Assembly: GCA_002378975.1 (NCBI GenBank) | Contig: DFST01000110.1 | Span: forward strand, 1-30,363 | DNA: 30,363 nt | From: Chitinophagaceae bacterium UBA3430 | GTDB taxonomy: Bacteria; Bacteroidota; Bacteroidia; Chitinophagales; Chitinophagaceae | Reading direction: 5' to 3' | Part shown: piece after piece, positions 1 through 7,957 of the stretch | How the letters are laid out: every line of letters starts with the position of its first letter | How positions within the stretch are numbered: the stretch's first letter is position 1 | Notes under the pieces: model-generated | Told to the model about the DNA's origin: nothing | Database searches by the model: none | Seen by the model: only the letters and a program-made list of their open reading frames with translations | Program-made: the position numbers and the translations under genes

Positions 1-1004
1 ACGCTGTGTATTTCTGTATCGGGCTCGGAGTCTTTTTTTGATGAGGGTGTTTCGATGACGTTTCCAAATAGATCGGTCTGAACGCCTTGTGGCATTTCTT
101 TCTCGATGACGGTTGGCAGGGCGGATGGGATCTCTTCGCCCAGCAATCGTTTACCCAGTGTGCGGAACTCCAGTTCGGTGAAGATGGAACGAAGTGCTTC
201 CTTGTTCCATTCCTTTAATCGAAAATCTTCTTCGTGGAAATGGACAGGCACATTCGTGATGATGGTGGCTAACTTTTTGGATAAGACCGCCAGTTCTTTG
301 CCATTGCGTACTTTCTCTCCCATGGCGCCCTTGATCTTGTCGGCATTCTCCAAAACGTTTTCAAGTGTGCTGTATTCTGCCAAAAGTTTAGCAGCTGTTT
401 TTTCGCCCACTCCGGGAATGCCGGGAATGTTGTCGACGGCATCGCCCATCATGCCGAGCATATCGATGACTTGGTCAACCGATTGAATGTTCCATTTGGC
501 ACAGACCTCTTCTGGACCCAGGATCTCTACACCATTGCCTTGGTAAGAAGGTTTGTAGATCTTGATCTTATCGGAAACGAGTTGACCATAATCTTTGTCG
601 GGTGTTACCATCATCACTTCATATCCGGCCGCTTCGGCTTGCTTACTCAGGGTGCCGATTACGTCGTCTGCTTCAAATCCGTCGAGTTCGATGATGGGAA
701 TGTTTAAGCCGCGAATGATTGCTTTGATATCGGGAACAGCAGCCAGAATATCTTCTGGTGTTTCTTGTCGATTGGCTTTGTAATCGGCGAAGTCGGTATG
801 CCGCTCGGTGGGCGCGCTGGTGTCGAAGCAAACAGCGAGGTGCGAAGGCTTTTGTTTGTTGATCAACTCCATCAGTGCGTTGGTGAAACCGAACTGGGCA
901 TTGGTGTTCTTGCCGGTGGAGCTGATGCGGGGACTACGAATCAGTGCATAGTAGGCGCGAAAGATCAGTGCAAAGGCATCGAGAAGAAAGACCCGTTTAT
1001 CCAT
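1..1004 (-). CDS. polA: DNA polymerase I, N-terminal part (cut by the window edge)
   Basis: The visible 334 residues start MDKRVFLLDAFALIFRAYYA, the classic opening of the PolA 5'-3' exonuclease (FEN-like) domain, which fills about residues 1-290. The acidic metal-binding stretches are visible, for example in CFDTSAPTERHTDFADYKANR and LDGFEADDVIG, as is the helix-hairpin-helix region DMLGMMGDAVDNIPGIPGVG. The rest (3'-5' exonuclease-like and polymerase domains) lies beyond the left edge. After the exonuclease domain a linker carries QTDLF (residues 309-313), which resembles a sliding-clamp binding motif. The enzyme removes RNA primers and fills repair gaps. The gene begins 35 bp after uvrB on the same strand, so the two probably share an excision-repair transcript. 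A TACATTTG box also lies 4 nt before the ATG and may give a second, leaderless transcript. Confidence 0.95.
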   Translation of the reverse strand, partial: MDKRVFLLDAFALIFRAYYALIRSPRISSTGKNTNAQFGFTNALMELINKQKPSHLAVCFDTSAPTERHTDFADYKANRQETPEDILAAVPDIKAIIRGLNIPIIELDGFEADDVIGTLSKQAEAAGYEVMMVTPDKDYGQLVSDKIKIYKPSYQGNGVEILGPEEVCAKWNIQSVDQVIDMLGMMGDAVDNIPGIPGVGEKTAAKLLAEYSTLENVLENADKIKGAMGEKVRNGKELAVLSKKLATIITNVPVHFHEEDFRLKEWNKEALRSIFTELEFRTLGKRLLGEEIPSALPTVIEKEMPQGVQTDLFGNVIETPSSKKDSEPDTEIHS

Positions 1005-1008
1005 GCTT

Positions 1009-1016
1009 CAAATGTA
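1009..1016 (-). promoter_or_regulatory. Putative -7 box (TACATTTG) 4 nt before polA start
   Basis: On the minus strand TACATTTG matches the Bacteroidota -7 consensus TAnnTTTG exactly and is followed by AAGC and then the polA ATG. I see no good -33 TTTG at the usual spacing, so this is a candidate only. If used, the transcript would start at or within a base or two of the start codon. Confidence 0.35.
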
Positions 1017-1039
1017 CAAACGGGCGGGGCCATGCGGGA

Positions 1040-3088
1040 TTATTTTTTCCGGGATTCGAGGAGATTTTGGAGGGCGAACAGATCGTCACGCAATTTGGCT
1101 GCTTCCATGAAATCGAGGTCCTTGGCCGCTTTTTCCATTTGTTTTTTCAGCCAGCGCGCTTGTTTTTCTAAGTCCGCTGTGGTCATTGAATCTACAGCTC
1201 CCTCGTAGAGTACCGAAGCTTCGGCTGCTTGTGTTTGGATAGCTTCCTGGGCATAGGGATGTTCGGGATCGTAGTTCTTGATCTCCAACACAGCGGTTTG
1301 CCCCAAAACATCGAGAGTCGATTTTTTTATGGTGGTTGGCGTAATGCTGTGTTCTTCGTTGTAGGCCATTTGTTTGGCGCGTCGACGATTGGTTTCATCC
1401 ATGGTGCGTCGCATACTCTCGGTGATCTTGTCGGCGTAGAAGATCACCAGTCCTTTAACGTTTCGGGCGGCACGACCGGCTGTTTGCGTCAGTGATTTTT
1501 CGTTTCGCAGAAACCCTTCTTTATCGGCATCGAGAATGGCCACCAGCGATACTTCCGGCAGGTCCAATCCTTCGCGTAGCAGGTTCACACCGACCAGTAC
1601 ATCGATTCGACCCAGCCGGAGATCACGCAGGATCTCGACGCGCTCGAGGGTATCGACGTCGCTGTGTATGTATTTGGATTTGACCTGAATTCGCTGCAGG
1701 TATTTGTCCATTTCTTCGGCCATTCGCTTGGTGAGGGTGGTAATCAATACGCGATCTCCGTCTTTCACACGACGATCGATTTCATCAAGCAGATCGTCGA
1801 TCTGGTTGGTCGTGGGGCGGACTTCGATGGGTGGATCGAGTAGTCCGGTTGGCCGCACCACTTGTTCCACCACAACACCGCCGCATTTATCGAGTTCATA
1901 GTGGGCAGGCGTAGCCGATACAAAGATCACCTGATTGGTGAGTGACTCGAATTCGGGAAAGTTCAACGGTCGGTTATCGAGTGCGGAGGGAAGTCGGAAT
2001 CCAAAGTCAACCAGATTCATTTTGCGGCTTCGGTCGCCCCCGTACATGCCACTGATCTGAGGAATGGTTTGGTGACTTTCGTCGATTACCAGCAGGAAGT
2101 CCTTCGGGAAATAATCGAGCAAACAGAATGGTCGGGTTCCGGGCTGACGACGATCGAAGAAGCGGGAGTAGTTCTCAATGCCTCCGCAGTAGCCAAGCTC
2201 GCGGATCATTTCGAGATCGTAGTTGACGCGTTCGCTGAGTCGTTGAGCTTCGATGCCTTTTCCGGTTCTTTTGAAATAGTCGACTTGGGCACCCAGTTCA
2301 TCTTGAATTTCATAGATGACTTGTTGCATGATGTCTTTGGGCGCCACATAGAGGTTGGCCGGGAAAATGGCAGCGCTGTCCATTTCGCCAATTCGTTTGC
2401 CACTGATGAGTTCGAGTGTTTCGATGCTTTCGATCTCGTCGCCAAAAAAGGTGACCCGGTAACCGTAATCGACGTAAGGCAGGTTGATGTCGACGGTATC
2501 GCCTTTTACACGGAATTGTCCCCGATTGAAATCGATGGTGGTACGTTGATAGAGGGAATTAACGAGTGCATGCAGAAAAGCTTGTCGGGAAAGGAGCTGT
2601 CCTTTTTGGATGCGGATGATCCCGTTCTCGTATTCGGTGGGATTTCCCATTCCGTAAATGCAGCTGACCGAGGCGACGACGAGAATATCTCTTCGTCCGC
2701 TGAGTAAGCTGGTGGTGGCACGAAGTCGAAGCTTGTCGAGTTCTTCATTGATGCTCAGGTCTTTTTCGATGTATACGTTGCTGACGGGGAGATAGGCTTC
2801 GGGTTGATAGTAGTCGTAGTACGAAACAAAATATTCGATGGCGTTATCGGGGAAGAACTGTTTGAATTCGCCGTATAGTTGGGCCACCAGTGTTTTGTTG
2901 TGCGTAAGAACCAGGGTGGGTCGTTGGATCTCTTGGATTACATTGGCGATGGTGAAGGTTTTGCCGCTTCCCGTTACGCCCAGCAGGGTTTGGTACTGTT
3001 CGCCACTCAATATGCCTTCGGTCAGCTCCCGTATGGCTTGGGGCTGGTCGCCGGCAGGTAAAAAGGGACGATGGAGTTGAAAGGGCAT
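1040..3088 (-). CDS. uvrB: UvrABC excinuclease subunit B
   Basis: UvrB is the damage-verifying helicase-like subunit of nucleotide excision repair. It is loaded by UvrA and recruits UvrC for incision. The 682-residue product has the usual family length. Visible motifs: Walker A GVTGSGKT (37-44), the beta-hairpin region FVSYYDYYQPEAYLP (about 87-101), the DESH box (336-339), the QTAGRAARN helicase motif VI, YNEEHSITPTTIKK, and a C-terminal UVR domain with coiled coil (LEKQARWLKKQMEKAAKDLD). I chose ATG 3088 (MPFQLHRPFLPAGDQPQAI) because it aligns with the family N-terminus; the frame could open at an upstream TTG at 3103. polA follows after 35 bp on the same strand. The gene diverges from the secreted protein at 3167 across 78 bp. 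Confidence 0.97.
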   Translation of the reverse strand: MPFQLHRPFLPAGDQPQAIRELTEGILSGEQYQTLLGVTGSGKTFTIANVIQEIQRPTLVLTHNKTLVAQLYGEFKQFFPDNAIEYFVSYYDYYQPEAYLPVSNVYIEKDLSINEELDKLRLRATTSLLSGRRDILVVASVSCIYGMGNPTEYENGIIRIQKGQLLSRQAFLHALVNSLYQRTTIDFNRGQFRVKGDTVDINLPYVDYGYRVTFFGDEIESIETLELISGKRIGEMDSAAIFPANLYVAPKDIMQQVIYEIQDELGAQVDYFKRTGKGIEAQRLSERVNYDLEMIRELGYCGGIENYSRFFDRRQPGTRPFCLLDYFPKDFLLVIDESHQTIPQISGMYGGDRSRKMNLVDFGFRLPSALDNRPLNFPEFESLTNQVIFVSATPAHYELDKCGGVVVEQVVRPTGLLDPPIEVRPTTNQIDDLLDEIDRRVKDGDRVLITTLTKRMAEEMDKYLQRIQVKSKYIHSDVDTLERVEILRDLRLGRIDVLVGVNLLREGLDLPEVSLVAILDADKEGFLRNEKSLTQTAGRAARNVKGLVIFYADKITESMRRTMDETNRRRAKQMAYNEEHSITPTTIKKSTLDVLGQTAVLEIKNYDPEHPYAQEAIQTQAAEASVLYEGAVDSMTTADLEKQARWLKKQMEKAAKDLDFMEAAKLRDDLFALQNLLESRKK

Positions 3089-3166
3089 GATGCAAGTTAA
3101 CAAATGCGCTAAGGGAAGGTGTGAAAATTGTCGGACCTTTCCGGTTCACCATCCCACTTGTTGATC

Positions 3167-5449
3167 ATGCGTTTGCTTTTTTTATTATTGTGGATCCTGC
3201 CACTGTTTGCATTCGCCGCTCCTGATTCGGAGCGCTTGTATATTCATTTTGACCGAACCGAGTTTCGGGCGGGTGATGTGGTCCGATTCAAAGCGTATGT
3301 GTTGTGGGATGGATCGCCCAGCACGCGCAGTACCCATTTTTATGTCCAGGTGTTCAATGAAAAAGGTGTTTCAGTATCTACCGGACATTTTCCGGTTTTG
3401 GGCGCTACCGTTGATGGTGGTTTCACATTGCCTGACTCGCTAACCTCGGGTAATTATTACATACAGGCATTTACCCCGCTCATGCTTTCGGCTATGTCGG
3501 ATGTGTATGTAAAAAACATTTGGGTGGATGCAGTTGGTTTTCGTTCAGCGAAAAGCAGTGCGGGGGACCTGACTCAACTGCATTTTTTTCCGGAGGGCGG
3601 AAGCTTGCATGCCGATCAGCTGAATCTGGTTGTTTTTCGGAGTATGGATGCCTTTGGATCTCCAGTTTCAGTCAAAGGCACCATTCAAACACTGGATGGG
3701 CAAACCGTCGCGCCGTTTCAGTCGTTGTTACCCGGATTGGGCATTGTCCGATTTAAAGCAAGGTCGGGTGTGCAATACCGGGCGGTGGTCGATTCCAGTA
3801 GTCTTTCTTTCTCATTGCCTCTGGTGGTAGCCGGATCGATCCAACTGCAAATCGAATCGGAGCCGGGGGGTAAGAAATTTCAATTGTCGCGCAGCTCCAA
3901 ACTTAAATTACAGACTGATGCGTTTCGTTTGACTGCGACTATCCGAGGGCAGATCGTATATGATCAAGAGATTTCGTTTGGCTCCTACCCTTCTTTGATC
4001 GGGCATTTGGTGACGGATAGTTTGCCGACCGGTATTCTTTTGTTTGAGTTGTTTGATGGGGAGGGAAAGTTGTTGGTCCAGCGCCCTTGTTTCAATGATC
4101 GGGGTGAATGGGCTGCTCCTGCTTTGTTGCAGCGACATCGACTGACGAATGCATCGACATCGGATTCAGCGCGATTTGAATTGGTGTTGGCCGACTCGGT
4201 GATGTCCAGTTCATCGTTGTCGGTTATGAATGCGGATCGTTCCTGGCCGGATGAATCGGCTTTAACTCGCTTGTTATTGTTGAATGATTGGCCACTGACG
4301 CCCAAGGAGGTTTCGCCTTTTTTGGAAGGGGATGATTGGAATAAAAATGTGGTCGAGTGGCTGTTGATCTCTTCGGCCGATCGACGGAATCGGATGGGTT
4401 CGTCGAAGCTATCTATTCAGGCACCCATTCATTCTTATTTATCGATGACGGGTTTGGTATATGACGCCCGATCGGGTGAGCGAATGGCGGGTGGCGATCT
4501 GACTGTGTTAGTGGAGACCGAGTCGGGTTACAGCAAACAATGGTCATTGGTGCCGACCGAAACGGGTTCGTTTTCGATTGATTCGATTGTGTACTCCGGT
4601 GTAGGTTCATTTTACGCGTATTATGCCGACAAGAAAGGTAAGTTGCGAACGGTGCGGGTGGAGGCTCGTTTAGCAGGTACTGATACGGTGAAGCTCGGGT
4701 TGTTATCAACAACCATTGATTGGGCAGGTCGTCAGCGCCCCATCGTAGCACGATTCAACGAATCGATGTCAGGTGAACCTCAAGCAAAATTATTGACACC
4801 GGTGAATGTGGATCGGTCTGCGTTGCCGACTTCGGCAGAATCGGTGGAAGAGAAATACACGACCGGCGTATTTCGGGAAGCGGGCAAGGTTACCATTGAT
4901 AATATAAGCACTCCAGTAAATGATAAATCGATTAATGTCATCGATTTTATCAAGAATCGCATTCAGCAGGTGGAGATCCAGGGCGGTCGATTTGTAAACC
5001 GCAAAAACATGAGTTTATCGACTGGGCAGAAATGGCAGATCGGTTTGTTTGTGAATGAGCAGCCGGCCGACATGGGGTATTTGCGTACGATACGCGCCAT
5101 GGATGTAGCGCTGATCAAGTTTTATGAAGCAGGATTTGTAGGATCTGGCAGCAATTATCCGGGTGGTGCCTTGGCTATTTATTTAAAAGACAAACCAGAA
5201 AATGGATCGACTCGGCAAGAAACTCCCTTTTATCGTGGACCCGGATTCACAGCTATTGCGGCGGTTGGGCGTTCGGTTTATGGTGGTGATGAGCGCCAGT
5301 TGTACTGGGACCCAACAATGGTGGTCGATCGTTCGAAGACGATCATCACGTTTAAGGTACCCGAGCGTATTTCGAATTATCGATTGATTTTGTCGGGTTT
5401 TGATGTACGGGGGCGGTTGATCTGGATTCAACAAGAGCTATCCAAATAA
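3167..5449 (+). CDS. Secreted macroglobulin (MG2)-like protein with C-terminal TonB-plug-like domain
   Basis: The 760-residue product starts with a clear signal peptide (MRLLFLLLWILPLFAFAA), which decides the ATG at 3167 over an in-frame TTG at 3128. Right after it comes an MG2/alpha-2-macroglobulin-type beta domain (LYIHFDRTEFRAGDVVRFKAYV...YIQAFTP). Near residues 430-490 there is a carboxypeptidase-regulatory-like stretch (TGLVYDARSGERMAGGDLTVLV...GSFSIDS). The last ~170 residues resemble the plug domain of TonB-dependent receptors (IDFIKNRIQQVEIQGG..., FVNEQPADMGYLRTI, GGALAIYLKDK), but there is no beta-barrel. Proteins of this architecture are common in Bacteroidota and are often annotated as plug-domain proteins; their substrate is unknown. 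It is probably periplasmic or outer-membrane associated. It is monocistronic, closed by the hairpin at 5455-5474. Confidence 0.7.
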   Translation: MRLLFLLLWILPLFAFAAPDSERLYIHFDRTEFRAGDVVRFKAYVLWDGSPSTRSTHFYVQVFNEKGVSVSTGHFPVLGATVDGGFTLPDSLTSGNYYIQAFTPLMLSAMSDVYVKNIWVDAVGFRSAKSSAGDLTQLHFFPEGGSLHADQLNLVVFRSMDAFGSPVSVKGTIQTLDGQTVAPFQSLLPGLGIVRFKARSGVQYRAVVDSSSLSFSLPLVVAGSIQLQIESEPGGKKFQLSRSSKLKLQTDAFRLTATIRGQIVYDQEISFGSYPSLIGHLVTDSLPTGILLFELFDGEGKLLVQRPCFNDRGEWAAPALLQRHRLTNASTSDSARFELVLADSVMSSSSLSVMNADRSWPDESALTRLLLLNDWPLTPKEVSPFLEGDDWNKNVVEWLLISSADRRNRMGSSKLSIQAPIHSYLSMTGLVYDARSGERMAGGDLTVLVETESGYSKQWSLVPTETGSFSIDSIVYSGVGSFYAYYADKKGKLRTVRVEARLAGTDTVKLGLLSTTIDWAGRQRPIVARFNESMSGEPQAKLLTPVNVDRSALPTSAESVEEKYTTGVFREAGKVTIDNISTPVNDKSINVIDFIKNRIQQVEIQGGRFVNRKNMSLSTGQKWQIGLFVNEQPADMGYLRTIRAMDVALIKFYEAGFVGSGSNYPGGALAIYLKDKPENGSTRQETPFYRGPGFTAIAAVGRSVYGGDERQLYWDPTMVVDRSKTIITFKVPERISNYRLILSGFDVRGRLIWIQQELSK

Positions 5450-5450
5450 A

Positions 5451-5474
5451 AAAACCGCCTCGGGAGGCGGTTTT
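5451..5474. terminator. Bidirectional rho-independent terminator
   Basis: AAAACCGCCT-cggg-AGGCGGTTTT: a GC-rich stem with a 4-nt loop flanked by A and T runs on the two sides. It lies between the convergent 3' ends of the MG2-like gene (stop 5449) and the YceI gene (stop 5495), so it can serve both strands. Confidence 0.85.
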
Positions 5475-5494
5475 CACAAAGTGCTAGTTTGTGA

Positions 5495-6034
5495 TTATTT
5501 GAAATCGGCGCTAACGGTGATCTTCGGTTCGTTGGCGATCTTTCCTTGTGATCCGACGTTGATTCCGTAATCGGACAATTTGAATGTAAAGTTGGAGCTG
5601 GACTGGATGCTACCACCCTTCACAGCCAAGGTAGCTGTTGTAGTGACCGGATTGGATTTGTCTTTAACGGTCAGTGTGCCTTCCACATTAACGGTGTATG
5701 TTCCATCTTTTTTGAAGTTGACATTTTTCAGATCGGTGATCTTTCCGGCGAAGGTGAACAAGGGGAACTTTCCCGAATTCAACCAACGCTCTTCATTGAA
5801 GTGTTGTTGAATGGTTGGATTGGTAAAGGCAAAGTTGTTTACCGCTGCTTCAAATCCGACTTCACCGGATTTGGTATTCAGCATGGCTACGACGGTTTTG
5901 TTTTCGGCTTTGGGTAGTGCATCCAATGGGGTGGTTGCATCAAAAGCTACGGTAGCTGAGGTGGTTGTTTTTGCCTGAGCGAAACCGGTGATGGCCATCA
6001 GGGTGAAGCAAGAAGAAAGTACGATCTGTTTCAT
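5495..6034 (-). CDS. YceI-family periplasmic lipid-binding protein
   Basis: A 179-residue protein with a signal peptide (MKQIVLSSCFTLMAITGFAQA) followed by one YceI domain: a lipocalin-like beta-barrel that in characterised members binds polyisoprenoids such as ubiquinone precursors. Supporting stretches are VAMLNTKSGEVGFEAAVNNF, FNEERWLNSGKFPLFTFAGKI, YTVNVEGTLTVKDKSNPV and the C-terminal FTFKLSDYGINVGSQGKIAN...ITVSADFK. Length fits the family. The start lies only 12 bp after the OB-fold protein gene on the same strand, so both are read from the promoter near 6546-6576, which carries the same inverted repeat as the MarR gene promoter at 17076-17107. It may answer to that MarR protein. The ligand cannot be told from sequence. 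Confidence 0.9.
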   Translation of the reverse strand: MKQIVLSSCFTLMAITGFAQAKTTTSATVAFDATTPLDALPKAENKTVVAMLNTKSGEVGFEAAVNNFAFTNPTIQQHFNEERWLNSGKFPLFTFAGKITDLKNVNFKKDGTYTVNVEGTLTVKDKSNPVTTTATLAVKGGSIQSSSNFTFKLSDYGINVGSQGKIANEPKITVSADFK

Positions 6035-6046
6035 GAATGTTTGGGT

Positions 6047-6514
6047 TTAAAATTTTTGAATGAGGGAGGTTCGTTTGAATTGAATGGATCGGGTATTCAA
6101 CAGTCGGCTGAAGATGCTTCCACTGCAGGAGGCCCTAAGGAGCACACTGTCGCCTGTTTGAAGACTCTTAACAGCGAAAGCGTCTTGTTGTTGAAAATCA
6201 AAGATCAAATAACTGCCGCCAATCGAGTCAACGATCTTCAAATTGGCACTGGAATCGGCTGTTTCTAACTCAGTTACCCGTCCGCGTACATCGATGATTT
6301 GGTCTCGATACCTGACATTGGCGAGGCTGTCGTTGCTGTCAAATTCATTGATGAGTGTATGCGCTTCAGTGGAAAACGAGGCTTTGATGTTTTTGGTGTC
6401 GTCAAATTCTTCCGTAACCAAGTAGTAAAAAACGCCGCCGCCGATTGCCAGTCCCAATGCCAAACAGATCCAAAATATACGCAGGCGAATTTTTCGGGTG
6501 AAAGGAAGCTTCAT
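6047..6514 (-). CDS. Membrane-anchored OB-fold (tRNA_anti-like) protein
   Basis: A 155-residue protein with a basic N-terminus and one membrane helix (about residues 12-32, IFWICLALGLAIGGGVFYYLV), then a soluble domain. Its pattern (DQIIDVRGRVTELETADSSANLKIVDSIGGSYLIFDFQQQDAFAVKSLQTGDSVLLRASCSG) fits the OB-fold 'tRNA_anti-like' family that is frequent in Bacteroidota exported proteins. Only the fold can be inferred; no enzymatic residues are recognisable. It is the first gene of a two-gene unit with YceI (12 bp gap) and is separated from recA by the recA terminator. The promoter region overlaps a 12-bp inverted repeat (6556-6567), pointing to repression. Confidence 0.6.
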   Translation of the reverse strand: MKLPFTRKIRLRIFWICLALGLAIGGGVFYYLVTEEFDDTKNIKASFSTEAHTLINEFDSNDSLANVRYRDQIIDVRGRVTELETADSSANLKIVDSIGGSYLIFDFQQQDAFAVKSLQTGDSVLLRASCSGSIFSRLLNTRSIQFKRTSLIQKF

Positions 6515-6545
6515 GCAAAACGACCAGGTTTAGAAGGCCGAACCA

Positions 6546-6576
6546 CGAATATACGATGTTTAAACATTGAATTAAA
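6546..6576 (-). promoter_or_regulatory. Promoter with MarR-type operator upstream of OB-fold/yceI unit
   Basis: Read on the minus strand: TTTA (6576-6573), a 19-nt spacer, then TATATTCG (6553-6546), close to the Bacteroidota TTTG-N19-TAnnTTTG consensus. The spacer contains the perfect 12-bp palindrome ATGTTTAAACAT (6556-6567). The 22 bases 6551-6572 match 17079-17100, in front of the MarR gene, at 19 positions. Both share the half-sites ATGTT/AACAT and the flanking bases. An operator lying in the spacer would block RNA polymerase binding. Confidence 0.55.
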
Positions 6577-6593
6577 CGGTTGTATGTAAAAAA

Positions 6594-6623
6594 ACCCCGA
6601 CGGCACGAGGCAATCGGGGTTTT
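6594..6623 (-). terminator. Rho-independent terminator of recA
   Basis: The arms ACCCCGA (6594-6600) and TCGGGGT (6614-6620) form a 7-bp stem with a 13-nt loop, with a run of A (T on the minus strand) at 6588-6593. It lies 30 bp past the recA stop codon and separates recA from the OB-fold/yceI unit. Confidence 0.8.
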
Positions 6624-6653
6624 AACCCATCTATACAACTGAAAAACAACGTG

Positions 6654-7685
6654 TTAGGATGCTTGCATCTCTTTGATCTTTTCCCGGATCTTGGTTTCGA
6701 TCTCGTTGGCCAGTTCGGGATTGTCGAGCATGAGTTGTTTGACGGAATCCCGTCCTTGACCCAGTTTGTCGCTGTTGTAGCTATACCAGCTTCCACTTTT
6801 CTGGATGATTTCGAGTTCGGTGCCCATGTCAACGATCTCACCGGTTTTGGAGATTCCTTCTCCGAAGATGATATCAAATTCAGCGGAGCGAAACGGAGGG
6901 GCTACCTTGTTTTTAACCACTTTTACTTTGACGTGGTTGCCGATGGCTTCGTCACCGTCTTTTACTTGTTGTGTCCGACGGATATCCAACCGAACCGAGG
7001 CGTAGAACTTGAGTGCATTGCCACCGGTGGTCGTTTCGGGGTTACCGAACATCACACCGATCTTTTCGCGGAGCTGGTTGATGAAGATGCAAATGGTATT
7101 GGTTTTGGCGATCGTGGCGGTGAGTTTTCGGAGGGCTTGGCTCATCAGACGGGCATGTAAGCCCATTTTGCTGTCACCCATCTCCCCTTCCAATTCACTT
7201 TTTGGTACCAGGGCGGCCACGGAGTCGATTACGACTACGTCCAGCGCACCGGAAAGGATCAGGCGGTCGGCGATTTCCAAGGCCTGCTCACCATAATCGG
7301 GTTGGGAGATCAACAGATTGTCTACGTCAACTCCCAGTTTTTTGGCATAGTTGCTATCGAACGCATGCTCGGCATCGATGATGGCGCACATGCCTCCTTT
7401 TTTTTGTGCTTCCGCAATCACGTGAGTAGCGATGGTCGTTTTACCCGAAGATTCCGGACCATAGATCTCAACTACCCGTCCGCGGGGTAAGCCGCCGATG
7501 CCCAAGGCGGCATCCAATCCGATCGAACCGGTAGAGACGACTTCTTGCGCAGCACTGGAGCGTTCATTCATCATCATCACACTCCCCTTGCCGTAGTCCT
7601 TCTCGATCTTGTCCATCGTGAGTTTCAGGGCCTTGAACTTTTCTGAGTTCGGAGTTGTTTCCGGGGTTTTTTCTGCTTTTGCCAT
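6654..7685 (-). CDS. recA: Recombinase RecA
   Basis: RecA polymerises on single-stranded DNA, drives homologous strand exchange and stimulates LexA-type autocleavage. All landmarks are present in the 343 residues: Walker A GPESSGKT (76-83), Walker B VVVIDS (150-155), MRLMSQ-like ARLMSQALRKL, and the L2 loop region GVMFGNPETTTGGNALKFYASVRLDIRR (210-237). A C-terminal helical domain ends in IREKIKEMQAS. The ATG at 7685 gives a normal N-terminus with a short lysine/glutamate-rich leader (MAKAEKTPETTPNSEKF). It is single-gene, with a perfect TAnnTTTG box about 47 bp upstream and a terminator downstream. I saw no obvious LexA-type box. Confidence 0.98.
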   Translation of the reverse strand: MAKAEKTPETTPNSEKFKALKLTMDKIEKDYGKGSVMMMNERSSAAQEVVSTGSIGLDAALGIGGLPRGRVVEIYGPESSGKTTIATHVIAEAQKKGGMCAIIDAEHAFDSNYAKKLGVDVDNLLISQPDYGEQALEIADRLILSGALDVVVIDSVAALVPKSELEGEMGDSKMGLHARLMSQALRKLTATIAKTNTICIFINQLREKIGVMFGNPETTTGGNALKFYASVRLDIRRTQQVKDGDEAIGNHVKVKVVKNKVAPPFRSAEFDIIFGEGISKTGEIVDMGTELEIIQKSGSWYSYNSDKLGQGRDSVKQLMLDNPELANEIETKIREKIKEMQAS

Positions 7686-7731
7686 GATTTAATTTTTAAG
7701 GTCGTAGCCAGTTGGCCGTTGTGGTTTTGAA

Positions 7732-7739
7732 CAAAACTA
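7732..7739 (-). promoter_or_regulatory. Putative recA -7 box (TAGTTTTG)
   Basis: TAGTTTTG on the minus strand fits TAnnTTTG exactly and would give a leader of about 40 nt before the recA ATG. The upstream region is AT-rich, but no clean TTTG is found at 19-20 nt spacing. Confidence 0.4.
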
Positions 7740-7957
7740 ATGGATTTAGCAAAATAAAGCTAATATTTTTGGAGTTTATTTTCGGAAAAATGGGGGAAAA
7801 TGACGGGACGACCGTCGAGCTGCTGACCAGCGCCCAAGGGCTAGAGAAGATAATACACATTTATTTCGTAAGCGTATAGGTCTATATATGTAGATAGTTA
7901 TAAAGCAGGACCTTTTATTTAGCCATTTCGTAGAGATCTCTAATCATATTACCGGAT
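7740..7957. other. AT-rich intergenic region with a GC-rich hairpin cluster
   Basis: No gene is recognisable here. Within AT-rich sequence lies a GC-rich island (7802-7841) with three short inverted repeats in a row: GACGG/CCGTC (7802-7816), GCTG/CAGC (7819-7831) and GCCC/GGGC (7832-7841). This may be a structured RNA element or the remains of a lost gene. The rest, up to the receiver fragment at 7958, shows nothing I can name. Confidence 0.35.

Noticed and set aside
2069..2707. 212-codon open frame on the plus strand
   Set aside because: It lies wholly antisense to uvrB, whose protein is unmistakable; the translation has no recognisable family pattern.
7746..7763. TTAGC-N8-GCTAA inverted repeat upstream of recA as an SOS box
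   Set aside because: Half-sites are only 5 bp in AT-rich DNA, and it does not match a LexA motif I know.
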